From Intestinimonas butyriciproducens (GTDB lineage Bacteria; Bacillota; Clostridia; Oscillospirales; Butyricicoccaceae), in the NCBI RefSeq assembly GCF_016901775.1, contig NZ_JACJKW010000012.1, positions 1-64,000 on the forward strand: a stretch of 64,000 bases of DNA, in the 5' to 3' direction. Shown here in pieces: positions 18,037 through 25,455 of this stretch; positions within the stretch are counted from its first letter, which is position 1, and each line of letters begins with the position of its first letter. The position numbers were made by a program, and so were the translations under genes. The notes beneath the pieces are model-generated. The model saw only the letters and a program-made list of their open reading frames with translations, was not told the origin of the DNA and ran no database searches.

Positions 18037-18966
18037 CTAGTTTTCTTCCGCAATGCGGATACGGGGATCGATGATGGCCAGCAGGATATCACACACCAGA
18101 ATGGAGAGGATATAGGTGCCGGTGAAGATGATGTTCAGGCCCAATACCACCGAATAGTCCCGGTCATTGATGGCGCTGATGAAATATTTGCCCAGGCCGG
18201 GGATGGCGAAGATCGATTCGATGATGAAGGAGCCGGAGAAAATACCGGCGATGCTGGTGCAGATCATGGTGATGCAGGGCAGGAAGGAATTGCGGAAAAT
18301 ATGCCGGGAGACGATGCGGAAGGAGCTGACGCCCTTGGCTTCTGCCGTGAGGATAAAGTCCTGGTTTGTGATGTCCAGCACGCTGGAGCGCATATACCGG
18401 GCGTAGCTGGCCAGGGGCCCCACGCACATACAGGCCACCGGCAGCACCAGATGCCCCCAGGTGCCCCAGCCGGTGGTGGGGAAAAGGGGAACGGTGACGG
18501 TGAACACATACTGAAGCACCGCCGCAAAGACAAAGGTGGGGATGGTAGTGCCCAGAAGGGCCAGCACCATCACCAGCCGGTCAGGCCAGCGGTTGCGGTT
18601 GAGGGCGGCGATGATGCCCAGCAAAATGCCCACGGCAAAGCCGATGGCCAGGGCGATGCCGCCGATGATGCCGGACACCGGGGCGTAATTTGCCACGATG
18701 TCCACCACCTGACGGCCGGGATACCGGAGGGATTGTCCCAGATCGCCGGTGAGCAGCTGCTGGATGAATTTCACATACTGGACGATCAGGGGCTGATCAA
18801 AGCCGTATTTTTGCAAATACAGATCCCGGGTCTCGATGGGCAGGTCCTGCACCATGGAGGTGATGGGATCGCCGGGGATGCTGTGTACCAAAAAGAAGGT
18901 GAGGGTAATGACACAGAAGAGCACCACCAGCATATAAAGGATACGCTTGAGGATGAATTTTGCCAT
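18037..18966 (-). CDS. Peptide ABC transporter permease, DppB/OppB type
   Basis: This 309-residue permease shows the DppB pattern: an N-terminal hydrophobic helix after MAKFILKR, the HSIPGDP segment, the YGFDQPLIVQY periplasmic loop, and a transport domain with the EAA loop near residues 210-230. GAGG lies before the ATG. The first hydrophobic gene of the transporter, it is separated from the receptor gene by a terminator-like hairpin. Confidence 0.92.
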   Translation of the reverse strand: MAKFILKRILYMLVVLFCVITLTFFLVHSIPGDPITSMVQDLPIETRDLYLQKYGFDQPLIVQYVKFIQQLLTGDLGQSLRYPGRQVVDIVANYAPVSGIIGGIALAIGFAVGILLGIIAALNRNRWPDRLVMVLALLGTTIPTFVFAAVLQYVFTVTVPLFPTTGWGTWGHLVLPVACMCVGPLASYARYMRSSVLDITNQDFILTAEAKGVSSFRIVSRHIFRNSFLPCITMICTSIAGIFSGSFIIESIFAIPGLGKYFISAINDRDYSVVLGLNIIFTGTYILSILVCDILLAIIDPRIRIAEEN

Positions 18967-19011
18967 TGTGTTTTCCTCTCTTTTTCATAAAAGGATGGGA
19001 AGGTGGGGAAA

Positions 19012-19044
19012 GAAAAATCCGCCGGGGGAAAATCCCCGGCGGAT
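19012..19044 (-). terminator. Partial terminator between receptor and permease genes
   Basis: An 11-bp stem (19017-19027 with 19034-19044) is followed on the minus strand by TTTTTCTTT. Its place after the receptor gene suggests it lets only part of the transcription through, keeping the receptor more abundant than the membrane proteins. Confidence 0.7.
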
Positions 19045-19056
19045 CTTGTTGCAGGG

Positions 19057-20727
19057 TTATCTTCCCGAAGTGTAGACTCCCTTGAAGCTGGTGGTATCAA
19101 AGGTGTTGGCGTTCAGGCCGTTTACATAGGAATAGTAGAAACGGCGGGAAGCCATGAAATACACAGGAGCGATGGCAGCTTCGCGGATAAGAAGTTCTTC
19201 GGCCTGGCCGTAAAGCTCCAGACGCTTCTGTTCATCAGAAGTCTGGGAGGCTTCGGTGACAAGGGAGACATAATCGGCATTCTTCCACCGGGACTGGCCG
19301 CCCACTTCGGTGCTCCAGCGGCTCAGCTGGAACTGAGGCTCGTAGTTGGCGCCCCAGCTCATGGAGGCCATCTGGAAGTTGCCGGCGTTCACATTGCTCT
19401 GGTGGGTGGCGCTGTCGTTGAATTCCAGCTCCACGGTGCAGCCCAGAGCTTCCTGCCACAGCTGCTGATACAGCTCGGAATAGGTGCGGGCCTGGGCTGT
19501 GGTGGCGCCCCAGGCAAACTTCACGGTGAGCTTGGAGGGATCGTCGCCCAATCCCAGCTCCTGCATACCTTCGATGAGCAGGGCCTTGGGATCGTCCACT
19601 TCTTTTGCCAGGGCGGTGAGGGGTTCTTCCACATTTTCACGGAAGTTCAGGTTGCCCACCTGGCAATCGGGGGGAACCAGGCTGTAAGCGGGGGTGGCAG
19701 TGCCGTTGGTGATCACTTCGGCCAGAGCATCCCGATCCAGGGCCAGGGAGAAGGCCTGACGGACCTTTTCGTTGGAGAAGACGCTGTCTTCACAGTTGAA
19801 GATGACCATGGAGGTACGGGCGGAGGAGAGCATCATCTCGTCCATGTCGTCCCGGGCCTGGAACTTTTCCACATATTCCGGAGTGGAGACGCCCAGGTAA
19901 TCCAGGGAGCCGTTTTCCAGAGAAGCCAGCTGGGCGTTGGAATCGGGGATGATGAGCATGGTGACCTTCTGGATGTCAAAGCTGTCGGCATCCCAGTATT
20001 TGTCGTTTTTGGTCAGGACCAGCTGGCTGTTGTGGGTCCAGCTCTCCAGGGTGTAGGGGCCGCAGCACATCATGTTGCTGGCCTCGGTGCCCAGGGTGTC
20101 GCCGTATTTTTCGGCGATATCGGCCCGATCGGGGAAGAAGTCGGTGCTGGACAGCAGGGCCACATTGGGGGCGTTCAGCTTGAGCACCAGGGTGTTTTCA
20201 TCGGGGGCCGAGGCGCCCAGGGTGGAAACGTCGGCCTCGCCGGAGCTGATGGCCACGAAGTTTTCAATGGTGTTGTAATCGCTCACATGGGGGAAGGCGT
20301 TGTTAGGATCGCACTGGCGCTGCAGGGCGGTGATATAGTCCTGAGCGGTGACCTTCTGGCCATCGGTCCAGTAGTTTTCCCGCAGATGGAAGGTGTAGGT
20401 CAGGCCGTCATCGGAAATGTCCCAGCTTTCGGCGCCGGCGCCCACCACTTCGCCGTTTTCAATGCGGGTCAGAGGCTCCAGAACATTGAAGAACATATTC
20501 CGGTCCACGACGCCCACAAAACGGGCCACATCCAAAACGGAGGGTTCGGCAGACAGGTACACATTCAAATATTGATTGGTGTCCTTGCCGTCAGAGGTCT
20601 GCCCCTGTTCCTTGTTGTCATTGTTGTTGTTCATGTTTTCGTCTGGGTTCTGCAAGGCTTTGTTGCACCCTGCAAAGAGAGTGACCATCATCATCAGAGC
20701 CAGCAGAAGGGAAAGCTTCCGTTTCAT
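19057..20727 (-). CDS. Peptide/nickel-type ABC transporter substrate-binding lipoprotein
   Basis: This 556-residue lipoprotein is the receptor of the second importer. The signal peptide ends in LFAGC, with the acylated Cys at residue 21, followed by an Asn-rich linker and a family 5 solute-binding domain. The ATG at 20727 is preceded by AAAGGAG at 7 bases; an upstream in-frame start would spoil the signal peptide. It lies 26 bases after the cysteine aminopeptidase gene, in the same operon. The peptidases and amidase around it imply a peptide or amide ligand. Confidence 0.9.
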   Translation of the reverse strand: MKRKLSLLLALMMMVTLFAGCNKALQNPDENMNNNNDNKEQGQTSDGKDTNQYLNVYLSAEPSVLDVARFVGVVDRNMFFNVLEPLTRIENGEVVGAGAESWDISDDGLTYTFHLRENYWTDGQKVTAQDYITALQRQCDPNNAFPHVSDYNTIENFVAISSGEADVSTLGASAPDENTLVLKLNAPNVALLSSTDFFPDRADIAEKYGDTLGTEASNMMCCGPYTLESWTHNSQLVLTKNDKYWDADSFDIQKVTMLIIPDSNAQLASLENGSLDYLGVSTPEYVEKFQARDDMDEMMLSSARTSMVIFNCEDSVFSNEKVRQAFSLALDRDALAEVITNGTATPAYSLVPPDCQVGNLNFRENVEEPLTALAKEVDDPKALLIEGMQELGLGDDPSKLTVKFAWGATTAQARTYSELYQQLWQEALGCTVELEFNDSATHQSNVNAGNFQMASMSWGANYEPQFQLSRWSTEVGGQSRWKNADYVSLVTEASQTSDEQKRLELYGQAEELLIREAAIAPVYFMASRRFYYSYVNGLNANTFDTTSFKGVYTSGR

Positions 20728-20753
20728 AATGATTCTCCTTTGTTTTATCTCGA

Positions 20754-22070
20754 TCAATAAAGCTCACCGGGAGCCATGATCTCCGGTTTCTGTTCGTAGG
20801 CCCGGAGGATTTCTTCCGGAGCATACTTTTTGCGGATGACCACGCTGAGCACATACTCATCAAACCAGCTGTCGTCCATCACATAGTGGCCGTGAATGCC
20901 CATGCTGTCGCCATAGCTGTTGTGCACCTTCCACCGCAGGGGCTTTTGGTTTTCATCCAGGCTGACGCCGCTGAAGGTCATCACATGAGTGCCCGAAGTG
21001 CCCTTGTAGAGGATGCGGTGGGTTTTGTTCAGCATCATGGGAGTGCCGAAGGCTTTTTCATAATCATAGAGCTGAGGATGCATATAACCAGAGGGCTTGT
21101 GGGACTGCTTGGCCACATCGCACCCCATCACCACCTGCTGGCCGCCTTGCAGCTGGGCGATCACCAGCTTTTTGATGGTATCCATATCCAGGTTCAGCAT
21201 TTTGCTCATGTCGTCGGTTCCGTCCTGGTTTCCGGTGTAGGTCTTGCCATAGGGGCAGTGGGGAACCGGGTGGTGGATGATGGTCATGTATTCTTCCACA
21301 TCCATCTGCGCCAGAGCGAAAAATTCCAGGGGGGTGATGTTTTTCAGTGTCTTGAACTGGCCGTTCTTTGTTTTGTAGGGGAAGTCAAATGCAGCAGGGG
21401 GCTGACCCAGGAAGCGGCAGAGGATGCCGTAGACTCCGGCCAGTTCCCGTTCCTTGATGGACTGGATGGTTTCATCTCCGGCCCCTTGCTCGTGGGCCTG
21501 ACGCAGAGCGTGGGCAGCATAGCGCAGTTTGTCGCTGAGAATGCGGGTGACATACTTGGTGTCCAGGGAGCACTGGGTGTCCGGCATGACGAACTTGGGC
21601 ACAACGCCGTATTTTTTTGCCAAGGGTGCAAAGACGAACCATTGGCCGTTGTCCATAATGGGCCGCCGGAGCATCTGGAGCATCACCGGGCTGCGCAGAG
21701 GCTTGTCAAAATTCCGGCACACATTTTCAAGGAACTTGGCGCTCTTTTCCAGCTGATCATAGAAATAGGTGAAGTTCTGGGAAAGCTCAAAGTTCTTTTC
21801 TGCAAGGTTCAGGTTTTCCGAAATGCTCTGGCGCACCACATTGAGGGAAGCAAAAGCCCAGCAGCGCAGGCTTTCTCCCTGGTCGGTGACGCCTTCGTCC
21901 CACACATCCACCGAGAAGGCAAAGGGCAGGCGGCGGGGCACATCCACATCCATCACCCCCAGAAGGGGACCATTTTTGGTGATGGCCCTGGCGGACTGGT
22001 GGCCGCTTTCATCGGACTCCCAGGCGGCGCGGCAGCGATCCAAAAAGTCTTTTGTGATGCAGTTTTCCAA
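20754..22070 (-). CDS. pepC: Cysteine aminopeptidase C / bleomycin hydrolase family (peptidase C1B)
   Basis: This 438-residue cytosolic peptidase removes N-terminal residues from short peptides. The papain-type catalytic set is present: Gln and Cys70 in TDQGESLRCWAFA, His361 in SGTHVMTFSGV, and Asn383 in KVHNSYGD. The usual bacterial motif is ENSWG, so the HNSYG segment is slightly divergent. A TTG start at 22070 is chosen because GGAGG lies 8 bases upstream; a GTG at 22091 overlaps the previous stop but has no site. It sits between the alpha/beta hydrolase and the receptor of the peptide importer, consistent with processing imported peptides. Confidence 0.88.
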   Translation of the reverse strand: MENCITKDFLDRCRAAWESDESGHQSARAITKNGPLLGVMDVDVPRRLPFAFSVDVWDEGVTDQGESLRCWAFASLNVVRQSISENLNLAEKNFELSQNFTYFYDQLEKSAKFLENVCRNFDKPLRSPVMLQMLRRPIMDNGQWFVFAPLAKKYGVVPKFVMPDTQCSLDTKYVTRILSDKLRYAAHALRQAHEQGAGDETIQSIKERELAGVYGILCRFLGQPPAAFDFPYKTKNGQFKTLKNITPLEFFALAQMDVEEYMTIIHHPVPHCPYGKTYTGNQDGTDDMSKMLNLDMDTIKKLVIAQLQGGQQVVMGCDVAKQSHKPSGYMHPQLYDYEKAFGTPMMLNKTHRILYKGTSGTHVMTFSGVSLDENQKPLRWKVHNSYGDSMGIHGHYVMDDSWFDEYVLSVVIRKKYAPEEILRAYEQKPEIMAPGELY

Positions 22071-22087
22071 GGATATCTCCTCCTTTA

Positions 22088-22903
22088 TCACAGCGGATAG
22101 GATTGAAACCAGGCGATGACATCGTCAATGTAGCTGGTGCCTTTCAGGGAATGATCGGCGCCGGGATAGACGATCAGCTTGTGGACTTTGTTGGCTCTGG
22201 ACAAGGCAGCGTCCATGTCGTAGGCCTGCTGGGGAACCACCCGCCAGTCATCGGTGCCCTGGCAGATGAGAATGGGCGGGATGATCTTTTCCGGCCAGCA
22301 TACCGCCGAGCGGTCCTGGAAGGCCTCCGGCTTTTCTTCGGGAGAGCCGCCCACCAGCTCGTGAAAGACCTGCTTCATGCTGTCTTCCCGGGTGCGGTAC
22401 ATGGCAAAGCAGTCGGCCAGACCGGCGCCGATGGCGGCCGCCCGGATGCGCTTGTCCCGGGCACAGCACAGATAGGTCATCATGCCGCCCCGGGAGTGCC
22501 CCAGCATATAGATGCCTTCGTGACGGGTAAAGGGGAGAGCCAGGGCAATGTCGGTGAGGGTGATCACATCCTCCACATCGGCGCCGCCGAACTCCTCCTG
22601 GCCGGTGCCGCCGCAGTTGCCCCGGTACTGGCTGCCCAGGGCCACATAGCCCCGCTGGGCCAGACGGCACAGCATCCGGGGATGCAAGATGCCGAACTCC
22701 CGGTTGCCGCCCCGGTTGAACAGGACGGCCGGCAAAGCTCCATCCATCTTTTCCGGAAGGGCCAGATAGCCCATCACACGGCAGTCCCCGCTTTGATAGC
22801 AAAGGGAAAACAGAAGGATGTGCTCTCCATATTCCGGCGGGCACTCTTCTTCTTTGACCTGGAGTATTCCAGGAGTCTGCTGGATGGCAGTCAAAATGTC
22901 CAT
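22088..22903 (-). CDS. Alpha/beta hydrolase, prolyl-oligopeptidase/acyl-peptidase-like
   Basis: This 271-residue protein has an alpha/beta-hydrolase fold. The nucleophile elbow GHSRGG puts the catalytic Ser at residue 137, with a downstream Asp in QGTDDWRV and a His in PGADHSLKG completing the triad. The oxyanion segment FNRGGNREFG resembles dipeptidyl-peptidase and acylaminoacyl-peptidase-like hydrolases. There is no signal peptide, so it is cytosolic. It is the first gene of the long operon, directly after the promoter. It most likely cleaves a peptide or ester derived from the transported solute. Confidence 0.85.
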   Translation of the reverse strand: MDILTAIQQTPGILQVKEEECPPEYGEHILLFSLCYQSGDCRVMGYLALPEKMDGALPAVLFNRGGNREFGILHPRMLCRLAQRGYVALGSQYRGNCGGTGQEEFGGADVEDVITLTDIALALPFTRHEGIYMLGHSRGGMMTYLCCARDKRIRAAAIGAGLADCFAMYRTREDSMKQVFHELVGGSPEEKPEAFQDRSAVCWPEKIIPPILICQGTDDWRVVPQQAYDMDAALSRANKVHKLIVYPGADHSLKGTSYIDDVIAWFQSYPL

Positions 22904-22930
22904 GGCAATCCCCCTTTTGCAAAATTCATC

Positions 22931-22949
22931 TTATAATGTTATATGATAA
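22931..22949. promoter_or_regulatory. Imperfect palindrome downstream of the operon promoter
   Basis: TTATAAT and ATGATAA arms face each other around a 5-base centre, right after the -10 box of the long operon. This is a plausible regulator-binding site that would block transcription. Confidence 0.4.
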
Positions 22950-22977
22950 TCCTAGCATGATGAATAGAGGCTGTCAA
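22949..22977 (-). promoter_or_regulatory. Sigma-A type promoter of the peptide-utilisation operon
   Basis: On the minus strand TTGACA (22977-22972), a 17-base spacer and TAGGAT (22954-22949) lie 46 bases before the hydrolase ATG at 22903. Confidence 0.7.
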
Positions 22978-23064
22978 TAAAGTCTGTACAAAATCGTAGA
23001 AACTGGCGAAAAACATCGTGAAATTTTTAGACACATTGACAAGAAAGAACTGTTTTTTCAGCGA

Positions 23065-23622
23065 TCAGCGGCATTCCAGCACGCTGACGCTGCCGATGGG
23101 ACGCACCGGCACCACCTGATGGATGCGGCAGCGGGAGGGAAAATCGGTGCAGTGGCAGGGGGTGATATGGGAAAGACCCAGCTGGGAGAGATAGTTCACC
23201 GTTTTGTCCATTCGCTCTTCGGTGGGATGGAGCAGATGGAAGCCGCCCACAATATCCTGGATGTTGCTTTTTCCGGTGATGGCCTTGGCGGCCTCCACTG
23301 TGTTGCAGATGCCGGCGTGGGCACAGCCGGAGAGGATCACAAGGCCCTCTTCGCCGTCAAAGACCAGGGAGGTGTCGTCCAGCAGCTTGTCCTCTTCCCA
23401 GTCCCCATCCAATTTGGTGACCACCTTGGAGTGGGTGTTTTCGAACTCCAGCACCCGGGGGATCTGCCCCAGGAAGGTGAGATTCAGAAACAGGTCGCTG
23501 AAGCCGGTGTCGAAGAGAATTTTTTTGCCGTCCTCTTCCACATAAAAACTCAGGGCCGGTTCCCCCTGGAAATTGACCCCCACCAGGGTGTCGTTGTCCA
23601 CCAAAACAGTGACTTTCATCAT
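23065..23622 (-). CDS. Metallo-beta-lactamase-fold protein with internal deletion of the metal site
   Basis: The 185-residue product aligns with the roughly 260-280 residue MBL-fold family that contains 7,8-dihydropterin-6-methyl-4-aminobenzene-phosphate synthase-like proteins. The N-terminal part ends at LFDTGFSDLFLN (residues 36-47) and the C-terminal part resumes with GQIPR (52-56), followed by GCAHAG (99-104), GGFHLL (126-131) and PCHCTDF (155-161). The usual stretch with the HxHxDH metal motif between them is absent, while the frame is intact. The ATG at 23622 follows AAAGGAGG. It may be an inactive remnant or a protein with another role. Loss of enzymatic activity is inferred. Confidence 0.8.
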   Translation of the reverse strand: MMKVTVLVDNDTLVGVNFQGEPALSFYVEEDGKKILFDTGFSDLFLNLTFLGQIPRVLEFENTHSKVVTKLDGDWEEDKLLDDTSLVFDGEEGLVILSGCAHAGICNTVEAAKAITGKSNIQDIVGGFHLLHPTEERMDKTVNYLSQLGLSHITPCHCTDFPSRCRIHQVVPVRPIGSVSVLECR

Positions 23623-23761
23623 GGTTCCTCCTTTGAATAAAAGCTCAATATAGCATATAAAACCGATGCCAGGATAGCATATACATCGACAAACTTCGAA
23701 TTGTTTTCTCAATAAAATGGATTGTATTTATTTTTTTTTCGATGAAACAAAAGGATAGAAA

Positions 23762-23810
23762 GACCTCTTGCAAAATGCGGCCGCTTGGTGCATGATAGAG
23801 ACAAGAGGTC
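23762..23810 (+). promoter_or_regulatory. Promoter bracketed by a 9-bp inverted repeat
   Basis: TTGCAA (23768-23773), 17 bases and CATGAT (23791-23796) form a weak promoter for the M20 peptidase gene. The inverted repeat GACCTCTTG (23762-23770) and CAAGAGGTC (23802-23810) brackets it exactly, suggesting a two-site operator or a leader hairpin. Confidence 0.45.
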
Positions 23811-23848
23811 AGACACCATGGACCAGCAAGAGAAAGGATGAAGGTGCA

Positions 23849-25039
23849 ATGGAAGAAAAATGGACACAGACCGCAAAGGAACTGGAAGATGCGCTTTGGG
23901 AGATGAGCCGCACCATCCATCAGAATCCGGAGTTGGGATTTGAGGAGCACAAGGCCCAGAGCCTGTGTGCCGATCTGTTGGAAAAAGAGGGTTTTGCGGT
24001 GGAAAAGGGGACAGGAGGCGTTGAAACCGCCTTCAAGGCCCGGTTCCCCTTGGGCAACGGCCAGGGTCCCCGGGTGGCCTTTCTGGCGGAGTATGACGGC
24101 CTTCCCGGCCTGGGTCATGCCTGCGGCCACAACCTGATCGCCGGGGCGGCAGTGGGGGCCGGTATCCTGCTGCGCCGCCTGGCCGGGGATGTGAACGGAG
24201 AAGTGGTGGTCATGGGTACCCCAGCGGAAGAAGGGGGCGGCGGCAAGGTCATCATGCTGGAAAATGGGGCCTTTGACGATGTGGGCTATGCCATCATGAT
24301 GCACCCTGCCGCCGAGAACCTGGTGGGCCGGGGCGGACGGGCCACAGTGAAGTTCGACATCGCTTTCCACGGCAAAGTCTGTCACTCCGCCCGCCCGGAA
24401 AAGGGAATCAACGCGCTGAATGCCCTGATCCTGCTTTTCAACGCCATTGACAATCTGCGGCCGCTGCTGCCCACCGACGCCAATATCAACGGCGTTATTC
24501 TGGATGGTGGCAAGGCCTGCAATGTGATCCCCGACTATGCCCATGCCCAGTTCAGCGTCCGGGTGCGCACCCAGGCGGAAGGGGAAGTGGTGATGGAGCA
24601 TCTGCGCCGGGTGATCCGGGGTGTGGAGCAGCTTACCGGCGCCCGGGCTGAGTATGTGCTGGAGCCGGGGTATGCCGAGCGGTATCCCAATGACCACATC
24701 GAGCGGGAGATCCAGAAGACCCTGGAAGAGCTGGGAGAAGAGGTGGAACGGGCGCCGCTGATGGGGCGTTACGGTTCTTCGGATATCGGCAATGTGACGC
24801 TGAAAATGCCGGCAGTGCACACCTATTTCAAAATTGCTCCCAAAGGTGTGGCCACCCATACACCGGAGTTTGAGAAGGCATCCAATACCCCCTATGCCTA
24901 TGAGCAGATGATGAAGGCCGCTCTGGCGATGGCCCGGGCCGCAAGCCGCATCCTGTCCGATGAAGAGTTCCGCAGCCAGGTGGATGAGGAATTTGCCCAG
25001 CAGAAAAAGGCCCGGGAAGAAGCAAAGAAACAGGCGTAA
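23849..25039 (+). CDS. M20D-family metallopeptidase/amidohydrolase (AbgB/Xaa-Arg dipeptidase-like)
   Basis: This 396-residue cytosolic enzyme carries the M20 two-zinc site: Cys92 and His94 in GHACGHNL, Glu127 and Glu128 in GTPAEEGGGGK, His152 in MMHP, and a final His near VATHTPEF. The dimerisation domain occupies about residues 165-280. Its sequence resembles the AbgB/PM20D2 group, which cleave dipeptides or p-aminobenzoyl-glutamate. The ATG at 23849 follows GAAGG. It is transcribed alone from the promoter at 23768 and ends at a strong terminator. Confidence 0.88.
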   Translation: MEEKWTQTAKELEDALWEMSRTIHQNPELGFEEHKAQSLCADLLEKEGFAVEKGTGGVETAFKARFPLGNGQGPRVAFLAEYDGLPGLGHACGHNLIAGAAVGAGILLRRLAGDVNGEVVVMGTPAEEGGGGKVIMLENGAFDDVGYAIMMHPAAENLVGRGGRATVKFDIAFHGKVCHSARPEKGINALNALILLFNAIDNLRPLLPTDANINGVILDGGKACNVIPDYAHAQFSVRVRTQAEGEVVMEHLRRVIRGVEQLTGARAEYVLEPGYAERYPNDHIEREIQKTLEELGEEVERAPLMGRYGSSDIGNVTLKMPAVHTYFKIAPKGVATHTPEFEKASNTPYAYEQMMKAALAMARAASRILSDEEFRSQVDEEFAQQKKAREEAKKQA

Positions 25040-25059
25040 ATCCCCGGAAAACAGAAAAA

Positions 25060-25107
25060 GGCCCCCGCTTCATGGAAAGATTTCCATGAAGCGGGGGCCG
25101 TCTTTTT
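25060..25107. terminator. Strong bidirectional terminator
   Basis: A stem of at least 17 bp (25060-25078 with 25081-25099) is followed by GTCTTTTTTT on the plus strand and by T-rich DNA on the minus strand. It separates the M20 gene from the convergent acidic-protein gene. Confidence 0.92.
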
Positions 25108-25422
25108 TTACAGAGGTTCGTTTTCGTCGTCTTCCTCTTCGGACAAGACCTCGTCTTCCTCTTCCTCGTCTTCAGGGTGGACAAAGTCATCCTCGTCCAG
25201 ATCCTCCGAGGGCTGTACCGCTCCGGCGGCAGGGTGAACAGGGATCACATAGTCCTCCGGATCGGGCTCTTCCATGGGAGGGGCAGAGTGGCCCGGTTCC
25301 TGACGGATCATTTCGTTCAGTTCGTCATTCTGAAAGCGGATCATCTGCCAGAGCTTGGCTCCCGCCAGAGCCAGGCCTGCGGAAGCGGCGGCAAACAAAG
25401 CAAATTTGGTTTTCTTTTTCAT
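25108..25422 (-). CDS. Small membrane-anchored acidic protein, unknown function
   Basis: This 104-residue protein has a basic N-terminus and one hydrophobic segment (residues 6-22, FALFAAASAGLALAGA), followed by a Pro-containing spacer and a tail of about 35 residues that is almost entirely Asp and Glu. It would be anchored in the membrane with an acidic tail. AAGGAGG precedes the ATG. It lies 33 bases downstream of the cardiolipin synthase gene on the same strand and may be co-transcribed with it. No family was recognised. Confidence 0.7.
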   Translation of the reverse strand: MKKKTKFALFAAASAGLALAGAKLWQMIRFQNDELNEMIRQEPGHSAPPMEEPDPEDYVIPVHPAAGAVQPSEDLDEDDFVHPEDEEEEDEVLSEEEDDENEPL

Positions 25423-25455
25423 AACCGTTCCTCCTTGGTCAGCAAGGTAAAATTA

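Noticed and set aside
17020-18990. A 656-residue open frame on the plus strand opposite the peptide permeases
   Set aside because: It mirrors two well-supported permease genes on the other strand and is rich in His, Gln and Gly. No family motif is present.
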